Assembly: GCF_008369445.1 (NCBI RefSeq)
Contig: NZ_VTWH01000001.1
Location: 496,001-560,000, forward strand
Reading direction: 5' to 3'
DNA length: 64,000 nt
From: Aureimonas fodinaquatilis
GTDB taxonomy: Bacteria; Pseudomonadota; Alphaproteobacteria; Rhizobiales; Rhizobiaceae
Below the pieces are notes generated by a model. It was not told the DNA's origin. It was given only the letters and a program-made list of their open reading frames with translations, and ran no database searches. Within the stretch, counting starts at the first letter, position 1, and every line of letters starts with the position of its first letter. Shown one piece after another: positions 17,351 through 26,810 of this stretch. Position numbers and translations under genes: made by a program.

Positions 17351-18166
17351 ATGAGCAGGATCTGGCTGGTGACGGGCGCAAGCCGGGGACTCGGACGCGA
17401 GATCACGCGCGCAGCGCTCGGTGCTGGCGAAACAGTCGTGGCAACGGCGCGGTCAGCTGATGCGGTGCGCGATGCCTTTGGGGGCGTACACGACCGCCTG
17501 CATGCGCTGGCGCTCGATATCACCGACGCCAAAGCCGCGAACGCGGTCGCCGCCGAGGTCACTGAGCGGTTCGGTGCGATCGATGTGCTGGTTAACAATG
17601 CCGGCTATGCGGAACTGGGTTTCTTCGAGACCTTCACCGATGCCGCGGTGCGGCGTCAGTTCGAGGTCAATGTGTTCGGCACGATGAACGTCGCGCGTGC
17701 GGTCGCCCCCTACATGCGTGTGCGTCGCTTCGGCCTCATCGTCACCATCTCATCGGTCAGCGGGCTGGTCTCCAACGGCGGCGGTTCGGTCTACTCGGCG
17801 TCAAAGTTCGCAGTCGAGGGATGGATGGACGGCTTTGCCCAGGAACTGGCCCCGCTGGGCGTCCGCTCGCTTCTGGTCGAGCCGGGGATGCTGCGCACAG
17901 ACTTCATGGACAGCAAGTCGGCGCGCTTCGGCAGCATCGACATCCCGGACTATGCCGATGCGATTGCGGAATATCGCGCCTTCGTGGACGGGGCCAATGG
18001 CAACCAGCCGGGCGATCCGAAGTTGCTCGCCGCGCGGATCGTGGCGCTTGCTTCGCAAAGCGAGGCGCCATCGCGGCTCGTGTTCGGCGACGACGCCCGC
18101 CAGTGGGCCGGAGCGAAAGTCGACCAATTGCGGCAGGAGATTGTCCAGTCCGCCGATCGCGACTGA
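17351..18166 (+). CDS. Short-chain dehydrogenase/reductase
   Basis: The 271-residue cytoplasmic SDR has TGASRGLG at residues 8-15, the NNAG motif at 82-85 and the catalytic Ser135, Tyr148 and Lys152 (YSASK). GAGGAGCGG just upstream supports the ATG. It is likely controlled by the divergent LysR gene. SDRs in this arrangement reduce or oxidise a small carbonyl or alcohol, but the substrate is not deducible. A hairpin right after the stop closes the unit. Confidence 0.9.
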   Translation: MSRIWLVTGASRGLGREITRAALGAGETVVATARSADAVRDAFGGVHDRLHALALDITDAKAANAVAAEVTERFGAIDVLVNNAGYAELGFFETFTDAAVRRQFEVNVFGTMNVARAVAPYMRVRRFGLIVTISSVSGLVSNGGGSVYSASKFAVEGWMDGFAQELAPLGVRSLLVEPGMLRTDFMDSKSARFGSIDIPDYADAIAEYRAFVDGANGNQPGDPKLLAARIVALASQSEAPSRLVFGDDARQWAGAKVDQLRQEIVQSADRD

Positions 18167-18172
18167 CATGAG

Positions 18173-18194
18173 AGGCGGATCCGGAAGACCGCCT
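18173..18194 (+). terminator. Hairpin after the SDR gene, probable terminator
   Basis: AGGCGG and CCGCCT form a six-base stem with a ten-base loop six bases after the SDR stop, followed by ATTATT rather than a full T tract. Confidence 0.5.
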
Positions 18195-18403
18195 ATTATT
18201 GGGTGCAAAGCCTGCACAATTGAACTTCTGATCTACCTTTGAAGTTGCGGAAAAGGAATGTTGCGCGCCGGAAGAGAATTTTTGCGCGCTACAGCAGCCG
18301 TGCGGGAACTGGCGAGTGAAGCCCGCACCCCCTTCGGCTTAAAAAGGGGTTATCGGCGGGAACACGTCTGGGCTTTCGCCCAGCACGCGAGGTTGCGGGC
18401 AAC

Positions 18404-18417
18404 GTGATCTAAATCAA
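18404..18417. promoter_or_regulatory. FNR/FixK-like box upstream of ureA
   Basis: GTGATCTAAATCAA differs from the consensus TTGAT-N4-ATCAA at one position. It lies about 330 bases before ureA, so it would need a long leader transcript or act on an unseen promoter. A site inferred from sequence alone. Confidence 0.35.
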
Positions 18418-18653
18418 AGGCAGCAAAAGCAACCTGTTGAAGACACTGGCAGTCATCATAGGAGGGAAATCGACGTTCGCGGTTTCATACCGAAGTGGCG
18501 GGGGGAGGGTCCGTCAAACCACATCCCCTCATGAATATTCGCTGGCGTATCCGGTTTTATCATTAAAGAATTGAATAATATTGGACCCTCTGGATTTCCC
18601 AAGGCGCTTTACCGCCCGTTTTATTCAGGGACGTTTAGCGTGAAAGGGTTATT

Positions 18654-18705
18654 GCCCACCAAATAATAGATTGCTAACTTTACTTAGGGGGTAAATTTGG
18701 TGGGC
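18654..18705 (+). promoter_or_regulatory. Inverted repeat in the ureA leader
   Basis: GCCCACCAAAT at 18654-18664 and its exact complement ATTTGGTGGGC at 18695-18705 flank a 30-base segment and end 43 bases before the ureA start. It could be an operator, an RNA hairpin in the leader, or a weak attenuator, since the right arm is followed by TTAGTTTAT. No known riboswitch was recognised. Confidence 0.4.
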
Positions 18706-18748
18706 TTAGTTTATGCCGATCTCCCCTGTTCTGGCACGGAGGTTACAT

Positions 18749-19051
18749 ATGCATTTTACACCCCGAGAAATTGACAAGCTTATGATTCACATGCTCGCGA
18801 TGGTCGCGCAGCGCCGTAAGGATGAGGGCTTGAAACTCAATCATCCTGAAACTGTCTCGTTGATTGCTGTGGCAGCGCTTGATGGTGCACGTGCCGGAAA
18901 AACACTTGAAGAGGTGATGGAGCTCGCGCGCAAAACCATTACAAAAGACGATGTGATGGACGGCGTTGTCGAGATGGTTCCTTACGTACAGGTTGAGGCC
19001 GTTTTTACCGATGGCAGTCGCTTGGTTACCGTTCACGATCCTATTCAGTAA
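18749..19051 (+). CDS. ureA: Urease gamma subunit
   Basis: The 100-residue protein matches urease gamma ([21 protein letters not shown] at the start, then [11 protein letters not shown] and [16 protein letters not shown]). It is the small structural subunit of the cytoplasmic nickel urease that splits urea into ammonia and carbamate. GGAGG six bases before the ATG and the family N-terminus fix the start; the extra 12 residues from an upstream ATG at 18713 are not part of the family. It leads an eight-gene urease set followed by transporter genes. Confidence 0.97.
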   Translation: MHFTPREIDKLMIHMLAMVAQRRKDEGLKLNHPETVSLIAVAALDGARAGKTLEEVMELARKTITKDDVMDGVVEMVPYVQVEAVFTDGSRLVTVHDPIQ

Positions 19052-19072
19052 ATTCAACATGGAGGCTCAGCT

Positions 19073-19483
19073 ATGGCTGCAGATAAAGTAAAGACTCCTG
19101 TTGGAGGTCTGGTTCTCGGCAAGGGCGATATTGAAATTAATGCCGGTTATCCGACGACGACCATGAAAGTGCGCAATACTGGCGATCGTCCCATTCAGGT
19201 GGGTTCGCACTATCATTTTTTTGAAGTGAATGCTGATCTGGAATTTGATCGAGAGCAAGCCTTCGGTAAACGCCTGAACATACCAGCAACGACCGCTCTT
19301 CGATTTGAGCCGGGCGATGAGAAACAGGTGGTTCTTGTTCCTTACCAGGGCAAGCAGCGCGTGCTTGGTTTTAACGGTCTGGTGAATGGTTGGGTTGGCG
19401 ACGAGAGCCACAATGATTCCCGTCCACGCCTGGCAGATGCAATGGAACGCGTTGCAAAATATGGCTTCAAGAACAAGCCGTAA
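19073..19483 (+). CDS. ureB: Urease beta subunit
   Basis: The 136-residue protein shows the beta-subunit pattern: [36 protein letters not shown], then [18 protein letters not shown] and a C-terminal extension ending [16 protein letters not shown]. It packs with UreA and UreC. GGAGG lies before the ATG, 21 bases after ureA. Separate gamma and beta genes are the usual bacterial form, unlike the fused Helicobacter subunit. Confidence 0.97.
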   Translation: MAADKVKTPVGGLVLGKGDIEINAGYPTTTMKVRNTGDRPIQVGSHYHFFEVNADLEFDREQAFGKRLNIPATTALRFEPGDEKQVVLVPYQGKQRVLGFNGLVNGWVGDESHNDSRPRLADAMERVAKYGFKNKP

Positions 19484-19518
19484 TTGCTGGCTCCCCTATC
19501 AGTGAACAGGATGTTATG

Positions 19519-21231
19519 ATGGCTAAGATTTCAAGGCAGCAATACTCGGATCTGTACGGTCCGACGACCGGTGACCAGATTCGCCTGGGCGATACTGATC
19601 TTTACATTGAAATTGAAAAAGACCTTCGTGTTTATGGCGAAGAAGCTGTTTATGGCGGCGGCAAGACGCTGCGCGACGGCATGGGCTTTGACAATGAACT
19701 TACGAGCGCAGCGGGCGCTCCGGATCTTGTTATCACCAACGTTACAATTCTGGATGCTGTTCTGGGCGTCATCAAGGCTGATGTCGGTATCAAAAACGGC
19801 TTGATTTACGGGATCGGTAAGGCCGGCAATCCGTCGACCATGTCTGGTGTCACGCTGCCACTTGGACCGGGGACCGATGCGATCTCGGGTGAGCATCTGA
19901 TCCTGACCGCTGGCGGCATTGATGCGCACGTCCACTTCATTTCGCCGCAACAGGCTGAAGCTGCATTGAGCAATGGTGTGACCACACTGTTTGGCGGTGG
20001 CGTCGGGCCAACTGACGGTACCAACGGCACAACCATTACGCCTGGAACCTGGAACATCGAAATGATGTTGCGTTCGTTCGATTCATGGCCGGTCAATGCT
20101 GGCGTTCTTGGCAAAGGCAACTCTTCGTCGCTTGTTTCTATCAAAGAGCAAATAGAAGCTGGCGCAATGGGTCTTAAAATCCACGAAGACTGGGGCAGCA
20201 CGCCGGAAGCTATCCGCACATCCCTTACCATTGCTGATGAATATGACGTTCAGGTTTGTATTCACACCGATACGCTCAACGAAGCAGGTTTTGTTGAAAA
20301 TACGATTGCCGCTTTCGAAGGCCGCACCATTCACACCTATCATACGGAAGGTGCTGGCGGCGGACACGCGCCAGACATCATTCGTGTTGCCGGTCAGCCA
20401 AACGTCATTCCGAGCTCAACCAATCCGACATTGCCCTATGGCATCAATTCGCAGGCCGAATTGTTTGACATGACGATGATCTGTCACAATCTGAGCCCGA
20501 AAATCCCCACCGACGTGGCATTTGCTGAAAGCCGCGTACGTCCGGAAACCATTGCTGCTGAAAACGTTTTGCACGATATTGGCGCAATTTCCATTCTCTC
20601 CAGTGACAGTCAGGCTATGGGACGTGTCGGTGAAAACTGGATGCGGACCATTCAGACCGCGCATCTGATGAAGACCCGCTTCGGTGCTTATAAGGGTGAC
20701 AAGTCGGGCAATGACAACGAGCGTGTGCTGCGTTTTGTTGCCAAGGTAACAATCAACCCGGCCATCGCGCAGGGCGTGTCAAATGTGATTGGCTCCGTTG
20801 AAATTGGCAAGATGGCTGATCTGGTTCTATGGGAGCCGGCATTTTTTGGCGCAAAGCCAAAGATGGTCATCAAAGGCGGCATGATTTCATGGGCGCTGAT
20901 GGGTGATCCCAATGCATCGCTGCCAACGCCGCAGCCGGTTACTTATCGTCCGATGTACGGTGCAATGGGTTCCGCTTTGCCGAAAACCCGGGTGACTTTT
21001 ACATCTCTTGCCGCTTTTGATGCTGGCATTGCTGACCGTTATGAGCTGAAATCTCAGGTCATGCCTGTTTCTGGAACACGCTCCATCAGCAAAAGTTCGA
21101 TGGTCCGCAACAATGCGTTGCCAACCATCGAAGTTAATCCGGAAACATTTGCGGTTACGGTAGACGGCAAGCATGCCACCGTCGAGCCAGCTACCAACGT
21201 GCCTTTGACGCAGCTTTACTTTTTCAGCTGA
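19519..21231 (+). CDS. ureC: Urease alpha (catalytic) subunit
   Basis: The 570-residue catalytic subunit has every nickel-site residue. His137 and His139 lie in AHVHF, and Lys220 (carbamylated in urease) in GLKIHEDWG. The others are His249 in CIHT, His275 in [15 protein letters not shown] and Asp363 in [14 protein letters not shown]. The mobile-flap Cys322-His323 is kept. The residue after His323 is Asn where many ureases have His. The second of two adjacent ATGs is chosen because it gives the family N-terminus MAKISRQQY and better spacing from AGGA. Base composition is less GC-rich than in the flanking blocks. Confidence 0.98.
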   Translation: MAKISRQQYSDLYGPTTGDQIRLGDTDLYIEIEKDLRVYGEEAVYGGGKTLRDGMGFDNELTSAAGAPDLVITNVTILDAVLGVIKADVGIKNGLIYGIGKAGNPSTMSGVTLPLGPGTDAISGEHLILTAGGIDAHVHFISPQQAEAALSNGVTTLFGGGVGPTDGTNGTTITPGTWNIEMMLRSFDSWPVNAGVLGKGNSSSLVSIKEQIEAGAMGLKIHEDWGSTPEAIRTSLTIADEYDVQVCIHTDTLNEAGFVENTIAAFEGRTIHTYHTEGAGGGHAPDIIRVAGQPNVIPSSTNPTLPYGINSQAELFDMTMICHNLSPKIPTDVAFAESRVRPETIAAENVLHDIGAISILSSDSQAMGRVGENWMRTIQTAHLMKTRFGAYKGDKSGNDNERVLRFVAKVTINPAIAQGVSNVIGSVEIGKMADLVLWEPAFFGAKPKMVIKGGMISWALMGDPNASLPTPQPVTYRPMYGAMGSALPKTRVTFTSLAAFDAGIADRYELKSQVMPVSGTRSISKSSMVRNNALPTIEVNPETFAVTVDGKHATVEPATNVPLTQLYFFS

Positions 21232-21353
21232 TGTGAAGCTCAAAAGAGGGCGGCGCACTCCCTCCTGCGTTCAATTTGAAATGCAATAACCGAAGTGCCT
21301 GTCTTATGGGCATTTTTGGTTGCCGACACAAAGCATACGCCTCTGGAGGAATT

Positions 21354-22031
21354 ATGATTCTCATTGAGAAAACCCTCGGTAACATCAAGGATTCCGTGTG
21401 GCATGATCGTTCACATCATGCGCAGGTTGACTACCTTGTCCTTGAACAATGGGAGGCACCGAAAAGCCGTCTGCGCAAGGCAAGTGAGAGCGGCTTTGAA
21501 CTTGCTATTTCTCTGCCGCGATCCGAGCATCTGCATGATGGTGATGTGCTTCACTATGACGAAGACAGACAGCTCATTGTCGTCGCACGCATTGCACTTA
21601 AAGAAGTGATGGTTATCGAGCTTGAAGGACTGGAAGAGCTTGCGCCGCAGGAAATTCTGCGCATCTGTTTTGAGCTTGGCCATGGTCTGGGGAACCAGCA
21701 TTGGCCAGCCGTGATCAAAGGCTCGACCGTTTACGTTCCACTGTCGGTTGATCAGAAGGTCATGGCATCGGTCATGCGAACGCACGCCTTTGAACGGGTG
21801 AAGACCTACTTTGCTCCGGGTGAGGAAATCGCTGCCAAGCTTGATGCAAAAGAAATTCGCATGCTCTTTGCAGGTGCAGACGCGACCCCGCATCATCATC
21901 ATCATGATTTGAACAAGCATTCTCATGAGCACAATCACGGCTCAGAGACGCATACGCATGAACATAGTCATGACCATTCCCACGATCATGATCATTCGCA
22001 TGACACTGGGCACGGCCATCATCACAGGTAA
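21354..22031 (+). CDS. ureE: Urease accessory nickel metallochaperone UreE with His-rich tail
   Basis: The 225-residue protein has the UreE N-terminal peptide-binding-like domain and the nickel-binding domain. It ends in a tail of about 45 residues made largely of alternating His with Asp, Ser, Glu and Thr (from HHHHHDLNKHSHEHNHG to GHGHHHR). UreE delivers nickel to the apo-urease complex, and the tail can store several nickel ions. CTGGAGGAATT precedes the ATG at 21354, so the 26 extra residues of the longer frame are rejected. It follows ureC after a 122-base gap that holds only a weak GAGGG/CCCTC hairpin. Confidence 0.95.
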   Translation: MILIEKTLGNIKDSVWHDRSHHAQVDYLVLEQWEAPKSRLRKASESGFELAISLPRSEHLHDGDVLHYDEDRQLIVVARIALKEVMVIELEGLEELAPQEILRICFELGHGLGNQHWPAVIKGSTVYVPLSVDQKVMASVMRTHAFERVKTYFAPGEEIAAKLDAKEIRMLFAGADATPHHHHHDLNKHSHEHNHGSETHTHEHSHDHSHDHDHSHDTGHGHHHR

Positions 22032-22034
22032 GTC

Positions 22035-22757
22035 ATGTCACTCATACAGAACAAGGAACCGGGGTCGGCCAAGGATATGGTTCTTTTGGCGAGGTTACTG
22101 CAATTTTCAGATTCAACCTTGCCGGTTGGTGCATTCGCATTTTCAAACGGGCTTGAATCAGCGTTGCAAACCGAGGTTGTTACCAACCCGGCAAGTCTGC
22201 ATCAGTTTGTCGAGCTAGTGGTGCGTCAAGCCGCCCGCATGGATGGCATCGCGTTTCTTCATGCGCATCGCGCCATATTGGCAGGCGAGTATGAAAGCGT
22301 GCTTGCCGCCGATCACGAGATATGGAACCGCCGAATTGGGGAAGAGCAGCAAATGATGCTCGCGAGGATGGGCAAAAAGTTTGCTGAATTGTCACTCAGG
22401 ATCAGCGATTTTCCACCACTTGATGGCTGGCTGAAAGATATCAAATCCGGTGTGACACCGGGGTGTTTTCCGATCGGTCAGGCTTTGGCGCTGGCGCATA
22501 TGGGCGCGGATGAAAAACAGGCCTTTGTCGTACACCAATATGGCGTTGCGTCGATGGTTCTGAGCGCTGCTACACGCCTGATGCGGATCGATCATCTCGA
22601 AACGCAACGCATATTATTTGCTTCTCAAAATCGAGTTGCGAGCGACTATGATGATGTGCGTGGTCTGGAACTGGATGAAATGTCCAGTTTTGCGCCGATC
22701 TTCGATGTTCTGGTTGCCCATCACACAAAGGCGCATGTCCGACTGTTTATGAATTAG
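22035..22757 (+). CDS. ureF: Urease accessory protein UreF
   Basis: The 240-residue protein has UreF signatures: LLQFSDSTLPVGAFAFSNGLESA near the N-terminus, AARMDGIAFLHAHRA, and the C-terminal FAPIFDVLVAHHTKAHVRLFMN. It is mostly alpha-helical and joins UreD and UreG in the complex that activates the nickel site. Its start is 3 bases after ureE, so translation is coupled. Confidence 0.95.
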   Translation: MSLIQNKEPGSAKDMVLLARLLQFSDSTLPVGAFAFSNGLESALQTEVVTNPASLHQFVELVVRQAARMDGIAFLHAHRAILAGEYESVLAADHEIWNRRIGEEQQMMLARMGKKFAELSLRISDFPPLDGWLKDIKSGVTPGCFPIGQALALAHMGADEKQAFVVHQYGVASMVLSAATRLMRIDHLETQRILFASQNRVASDYDDVRGLELDEMSSFAPIFDVLVAHHTKAHVRLFMN

Positions 22758-22809
22758 CGTGCGTCTCCGCAAACGGGGTCACTTCAGGAAATTCAAGCGG
22801 GAATAAACC

Positions 22810-23457
22810 ATGAAAAAAATTACGCGTATTGGTATTGGTGGCCCTGTTGGATCAGGCAAAACGGCGGTTATTGAAACGATTACGCCACGGCTGATCGAAA
22901 TGGGTATCAAGCCTCTCATCATCACCAATGACGTTGTGACCACAGAAGATGCCAAGCAAGTGCGACGCACGCTCAATGGCATTCTGATTGAGGAAAAGAT
23001 CGTCGGCGTTGAAACCGGCGCTTGTCCACATACTGCTGTTCGTGAAGATCCTTCAATGAACATCGCCGCTGTGGAAGAGCTGGAAGAAAAATATCCTGAT
23101 AGCGATGTGATCCTGATTGAATCGGGCGGTGACAATCTGACTTTAACGTTCAGCCCGGCCCTTGCAGATTTTTTCATCTACGTGATTGATGTGGCCGCTG
23201 GTGACAAAATTCCGCGCAAAAATGGCGCAGGCGTTTGTCAGTCGGATATTCTCATCATCAACAAAAAGGATCTTGCACCTTATGTCGGCGCGAGCCTTGA
23301 GGTTATGGATCGCGATTCAAAGCTGATGCGCGGCAAGAAGCCCTTTGTTTTCACCAATTGCAAAACCGGTGAGGGCATTGATGATTTGATGCGGCTGATC
23401 CTTGATATGGCACTGTTTGACGTTAAGCCGGTTCTGGCCGATCAAACGGCTGGGTAA
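22810..23457 (+). CDS. ureG: Urease accessory GTPase UreG
   Basis: The 215-residue SIMIBI-class GTPase has the P-loop GGPVGSGKT at residues 10-18, the nickel-binding Cys72-Pro-His74 motif in [13 protein letters not shown], the DNLTLTFSP segment and the NKKDLAP guanine motif. It hydrolyses GTP to drive nickel insertion into UreC with UreE, UreF and UreD. It follows ureF after 52 bases and precedes ureD by 4. Confidence 0.97.
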   Translation: MKKITRIGIGGPVGSGKTAVIETITPRLIEMGIKPLIITNDVVTTEDAKQVRRTLNGILIEEKIVGVETGACPHTAVREDPSMNIAAVEELEEKYPDSDVILIESGGDNLTLTFSPALADFFIYVIDVAAGDKIPRKNGAGVCQSDILIINKKDLAPYVGASLEVMDRDSKLMRGKKPFVFTNCKTGEGIDDLMRLILDMALFDVKPVLADQTAG

Positions 23458-23461
23458 TGTC

Positions 23462-24397
23462 ATGAGCCTTCACGAGCGACTAACCCGGCTTGATGCTGCC
23501 AGAGAACTGAAAGAATTTCAGACGCAGCCCTCGCAAATGCGCGCTGCCGGTCCGGGCAAAGTCGGTGAATTGCGCCTGGGATTTTCAGTTCGCCATGGTC
23601 GCTCGGTGCTGCACGATCTTTACCGTGTGGCACCGCTTCTGGTTCAACAGGCGCTTTATTGGGATGAAGCCATGCCAGAATTGCCAATCTGTTCGATCAT
23701 CTCGATTGGTGGCGGTATCTTGCAGGGCGATCGTTACAAGATCGATATTCACGTCGGTGAGGGCGCTTGCGCACAGGTGTCATCACAGGGGGCCAATCGT
23801 GTTCATCAAATGGACGCGAATTATGCCTCGCAATATCAGACCGTGACTCTGGAGGCAGGCACATATCTCGAATATCTGCCCGACTTCACAATCCCTTACC
23901 GCAATTCGCGCTTCATCAATCATACGGATATTGTCATCGATGAGAGCGCAACGCTTCTCTATGGCGAAATGATGATGACGGGGCGCAAGCATCATCATGA
24001 AAGCGAGCGTTTTGGGTTCGATCTGCTTTCCATGTTTGTTTCGGCGAAGCGGCCGGATGGCAAGCGCCTGTTCACAGACAAGGTTCTGATCGAGAAGGGT
24101 AATCCAACCATTGATTTTGCCGCTGTCATGCGCGGTTTCGATGCCTTTGCAAATATTGTCTGCCTAACGCCCCCCGATGTTGCCGCACGGATTAAAGAAC
24201 GCACGCAGGTTAGCTTCAGCACCGAGGCACCACGCGCGATTTCCGGCGTGTCGATGCTGCCAAACCATGCCGGCCTTATACTGCGTGCGGTAGGCATTGA
24301 GAGTTATGATGTTCGTGCAGAGGTTCGAAATTTCTGGAAGATTGTTCGTGAAGAAGTGCGTGGGCGTACTTTGCCGGAAGAGTTTCTCTGGCGATAG
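23462..24397 (+). CDS. ureD: Urease accessory protein UreD
   Basis: The 311-residue protein has UreD blocks: RVAPLLVQQALYWDEAMPELPICSIISIGGGILQGDRY across residues about 55-95, GAQVSSQGANRVHQMD and YLEYLPDFTIPYRNSRF. UreD scaffolds nickel transfer from UreG/UreF to the apoenzyme. The ATG at 23462 is chosen because it starts right after ureG and gives the family N-terminus; an upstream frame inside ureG is rejected. Having ureD after ureG rather than before ureA is the order also seen in Brucella ure2. Confidence 0.94.
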   Translation: MSLHERLTRLDAARELKEFQTQPSQMRAAGPGKVGELRLGFSVRHGRSVLHDLYRVAPLLVQQALYWDEAMPELPICSIISIGGGILQGDRYKIDIHVGEGACAQVSSQGANRVHQMDANYASQYQTVTLEAGTYLEYLPDFTIPYRNSRFINHTDIVIDESATLLYGEMMMTGRKHHHESERFGFDLLSMFVSAKRPDGKRLFTDKVLIEKGNPTIDFAAVMRGFDAFANIVCLTPPDVAARIKERTQVSFSTEAPRAISGVSMLPNHAGLILRAVGIESYDVRAEVRNFWKIVREEVRGRTLPEEFLWR

Positions 24398-24432
24398 AGC
24401 ACGTTGCAACTGGATTGAAAGGGGATGCTTCA

Positions 24433-25413
24433 ATGGCCGGGAAAAAGGATAATTTTCCTCTGGTACTTCTGCGCGGTGCGGGTCAGGTTTTCTTTATGGA
24501 GAACGCCCTTACAGGATTGCTGTTTTTTACGGCGATTGCCTATGCATCTTACGCGACAGGTATCTGGGCAACCTCAATCGGCGCTATCCTCGGCCTCACC
24601 ATTGCTACGCTCACTGCACAGCTGCTCGATTGCGATAAGCCGTCCATTAATTCAGGGTTGTTTGGCTTCAACGGCATTCTGGTCGGTGTTGCTCTGCCGA
24701 CATTCATCGCAGCAACACCGCAACTCTGGTTCTACATCATCATAGGATCTGCGCTGAGTACGGTTATGACCGCTACGTTCAGTGCGACGCTGACCAAAAG
24801 TTGGGGCATACCCGGCTCAACGGGGCCATTCGTGTTGACCGGGTGGCTCATGGTGGCCGGAGCCTATTCTTTTGGCGCTCTTGATGTAACTGGCGACAGC
24901 CCCAAGCTCGTATCCGACTATGTGCAGGGCGCTGCCAGCATTCCAGGCAATATCGAATTGATGCAAATATTTTTCCGCAACATTGCGCAGGTTTTTCTGC
25001 TTGGCAATGAGGTCAGCGGTGCGCTGATCCTGATCGGTATTTTTGTGGCTTCTCGTCAGGCGGGTATTGCGGCGGCCTTGGGATCACTGATCGCAATGAT
25101 AACCGCTATTGGCATGCGTGCTGATCCTGCCGTTGTCATTCAAGGGCTGTATGGTTTCAGTCCCGTTCTGACGGCAATCGCTGTGGGCGTTATCTTTCTT
25201 AAGACGGATGGAAAAGTGATTGCCTATGCGGTTCTTGCCACCATCGTCACGGTCTTCATCCAAGGCGCTTATGATGCAATCATGTCCCCAATTGGACTAC
25301 CGTCTTTCACGGCTCCTTATGTGCTGACACTCTACTTGTTCATCGCACCGAAGAAGCTGTTTGCACCACATCCGCACCAGGCAGTTACACAGCATCTGGT
25401 CAAAGATAATTAA
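24433..25413 (+). CDS. ureT: Urea transporter (UT family, UreT)
   Basis: The 326-residue protein is hydrophobic throughout and shows the bacterial urea channel pattern: GAGQVFFMENALTGLLFFTAIAY, LDCDKPSINSGLFGFNGILVGVALPTF and, in the second repeat, DPAVVIQGLYGFSPVLTAIAVGVIF. These paired NG/FGFN-type segments line the urea slot in each half. It brings urea through the inner membrane to urease. AAAGGGG lies 9 bases before the ATG at 24433, which is preferred over a TTG at 24415. Confidence 0.92.
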   Translation: MAGKKDNFPLVLLRGAGQVFFMENALTGLLFFTAIAYASYATGIWATSIGAILGLTIATLTAQLLDCDKPSINSGLFGFNGILVGVALPTFIAATPQLWFYIIIGSALSTVMTATFSATLTKSWGIPGSTGPFVLTGWLMVAGAYSFGALDVTGDSPKLVSDYVQGAASIPGNIELMQIFFRNIAQVFLLGNEVSGALILIGIFVASRQAGIAAALGSLIAMITAIGMRADPAVVIQGLYGFSPVLTAIAVGVIFLKTDGKVIAYAVLATIVTVFIQGAYDAIMSPIGLPSFTAPYVLTLYLFIAPKKLFAPHPHQAVTQHLVKDN

Positions 25414-25447
25414 TTTCTTCTGAATTTCGGTTCCGAGAGGGGGCAAC

Positions 25448-26689
25448 ATGCAATCTATCAGCGCGGGCGATACAGCCTTTATTCTAATATGCACAGCACT
25501 TGTGTGCATGATGACACCGGCACTGGCCTTATTCTATGGTGGCCTCGTCCGCCAGCGTGATGTTCTTTCCATTATGATACAAAACTTCGTCTGCATGGGC
25601 GTTGTTAGTCTCATCTGGGTGTTCGGTGGATTCAGTCTGGCTTTTGGCCCGTCAATTGGCGGTGTCATTGGTAACATCAGCACCTATTTTGGCATGTACC
25701 ATGTCGGTATTGAGCCTAACCCGACCTATGCAGCCAATGTTCCTTTCATCATGGTCTTTGCTTACCAGATGATGTTTGCGATCATCACGCCTGCGCTGAT
25801 GACCGGAGCCTTTGTCGGTCGGTTCAAGTTCGGTGCTTATTTGTTCTTTATCGCCTTCTGGACAATCCTTGTTTATCTTCCCGCGGCGCATTGGGTCTGG
25901 GGCGGCGGCTTTCTGGCAAAGCTCGGCGTGGTTGATTTTGCTGGCGGCATTGTCATTCATGCCTCCGCTGGATTTTCGGCGCTTGCAGCAGCCAAATATC
26001 TTGGAAAGCGCAAACTCGCACCCGGCCAAACGGAATCACAGCCTGCAAGCCTGCCGCTTGTTGCAATTGGTGCCGGTCTTCTATGGTTCGGCTGGTTTGG
26101 CTTTAACGCGGGTGGTGCTTATGCAGCTGATGCGTTGGCAGCCTATGCATTCACAAACACCATGCTTGCAGGCTCAATTGCCATGCTCGTCTGGATGTTC
26201 TGGGAGTGGAAAGAGTCTGGTCGTCCATCTTTCTCCGGTGTTCTGGTTGGTGCGGTAACGGGACTTGCAACGATTACGCCTGCGGCGGGATATGTAGAGC
26301 CGATTACAGCGCTTCTCATTGGTGCAATTGGCGCTTCGGTCTGCTTCAATGCCAAATATGTGCAGAAATGGCTGAAGATCGATGACTCGCTGGAGGTCTG
26401 GCGTGCGCACGGGGTTGGCGGCATGACTGGCGCGATACTGATTGGCGTAACAGCAAGCTCACACATCAACGCTGTATCGGCCAGTGCGTATCAGCTTGGC
26501 GTACAGGTTCTGGCTGTTGTCATTGTCGCGGCATATGCATGGATCATCACGACAATCCTTCTCAAGTTGCTTGATGCATTTGGTCATCTGCGTGTGCCTG
26601 ATGAAATTCAGCGCGAAGGACTGGATGACAGTCTCTACGGAGAAAATGCCTTCAGCCTTTGGGGCATGAAAAAGCAGATGGATAAGTAA
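25448..26689 (+). CDS. amtB: Ammonium transporter
   Basis: The 413-residue Amt protein has 11 expected membrane segments, the N-terminal MMTPALALFYGGLVR signature and both pore histidines, His171 (GGIVIHASAG) and His321 (RAHGVGGMTG). It recovers or balances ammonium produced by urease; some Amt proteins also sense ammonium. GAGAGGGGG precedes the ATG. No glnK gene, the usual partner of amtB, is next to it, so this copy serves the urease module. A terminator follows. Confidence 0.94.
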   Translation: MQSISAGDTAFILICTALVCMMTPALALFYGGLVRQRDVLSIMIQNFVCMGVVSLIWVFGGFSLAFGPSIGGVIGNISTYFGMYHVGIEPNPTYAANVPFIMVFAYQMMFAIITPALMTGAFVGRFKFGAYLFFIAFWTILVYLPAAHWVWGGGFLAKLGVVDFAGGIVIHASAGFSALAAAKYLGKRKLAPGQTESQPASLPLVAIGAGLLWFGWFGFNAGGAYAADALAAYAFTNTMLAGSIAMLVWMFWEWKESGRPSFSGVLVGAVTGLATITPAAGYVEPITALLIGAIGASVCFNAKYVQKWLKIDDSLEVWRAHGVGGMTGAILIGVTASSHINAVSASAYQLGVQVLAVVIVAAYAWIITTILLKLLDAFGHLRVPDEIQREGLDDSLYGENAFSLWGMKKQMDK

Positions 26690-26691
26690 TC

Positions 26692-26707
26692 GGATAATAT
26701 ATTATCC
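26692..26707. repeat. Perfect 16-bp palindrome after amtB
   Basis: GGATAATA is followed directly by its complement TATTATCC, three bases after the amtB stop. It could be a binding site for a dimeric regulator of the downstream ABC operon, or part of the termination region. Function unknown. Confidence 0.5.
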
Positions 26708-26721
26708 AGTATTATGGCAGC

Positions 26722-26757
26722 AAAGCCCGTATAGAGATATTCCGGGCTTTGTTGTAT
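26722..26757 (+). terminator. Rho-independent terminator after amtB
   Basis: AAAGCCCG and CGGGCTTT form an eight-base stem around a 13-base loop, followed by GTTGTATTT. It separates the urease-ureT-amtB transcript from the nickel-type ABC genes. Confidence 0.75.
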
Positions 26758-26810
26758 TTCGTCTTGCATGAACTATGAAATAAAAAAGCAAGCGTGATCG
26801 TATGATTTAT

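Larger units (their letters stand above)
18195..18748. other. Long non-coding region upstream of the urease operon
   Basis: About 550 bases without a recognisable gene. It holds a small perfect hairpin (CTGGGC, TTTC, GCCCAG at 18368-18383), an FNR-like box at 18404-18417, a string resembling the 3' end of the tRNA-Ser gene at 18496-18520, and an 11-base inverted repeat just before ureA. The DNA becomes more AT-rich across it, consistent with a junction between two blocks of different origin. Confidence 0.55.

Noticed and set aside
21232-21353. Terminator between ureC and ureE
   Set aside because: The GAGGG/CCCTC pairing is short and lacks a T tract; the urease genes downstream are needed on the same transcript.
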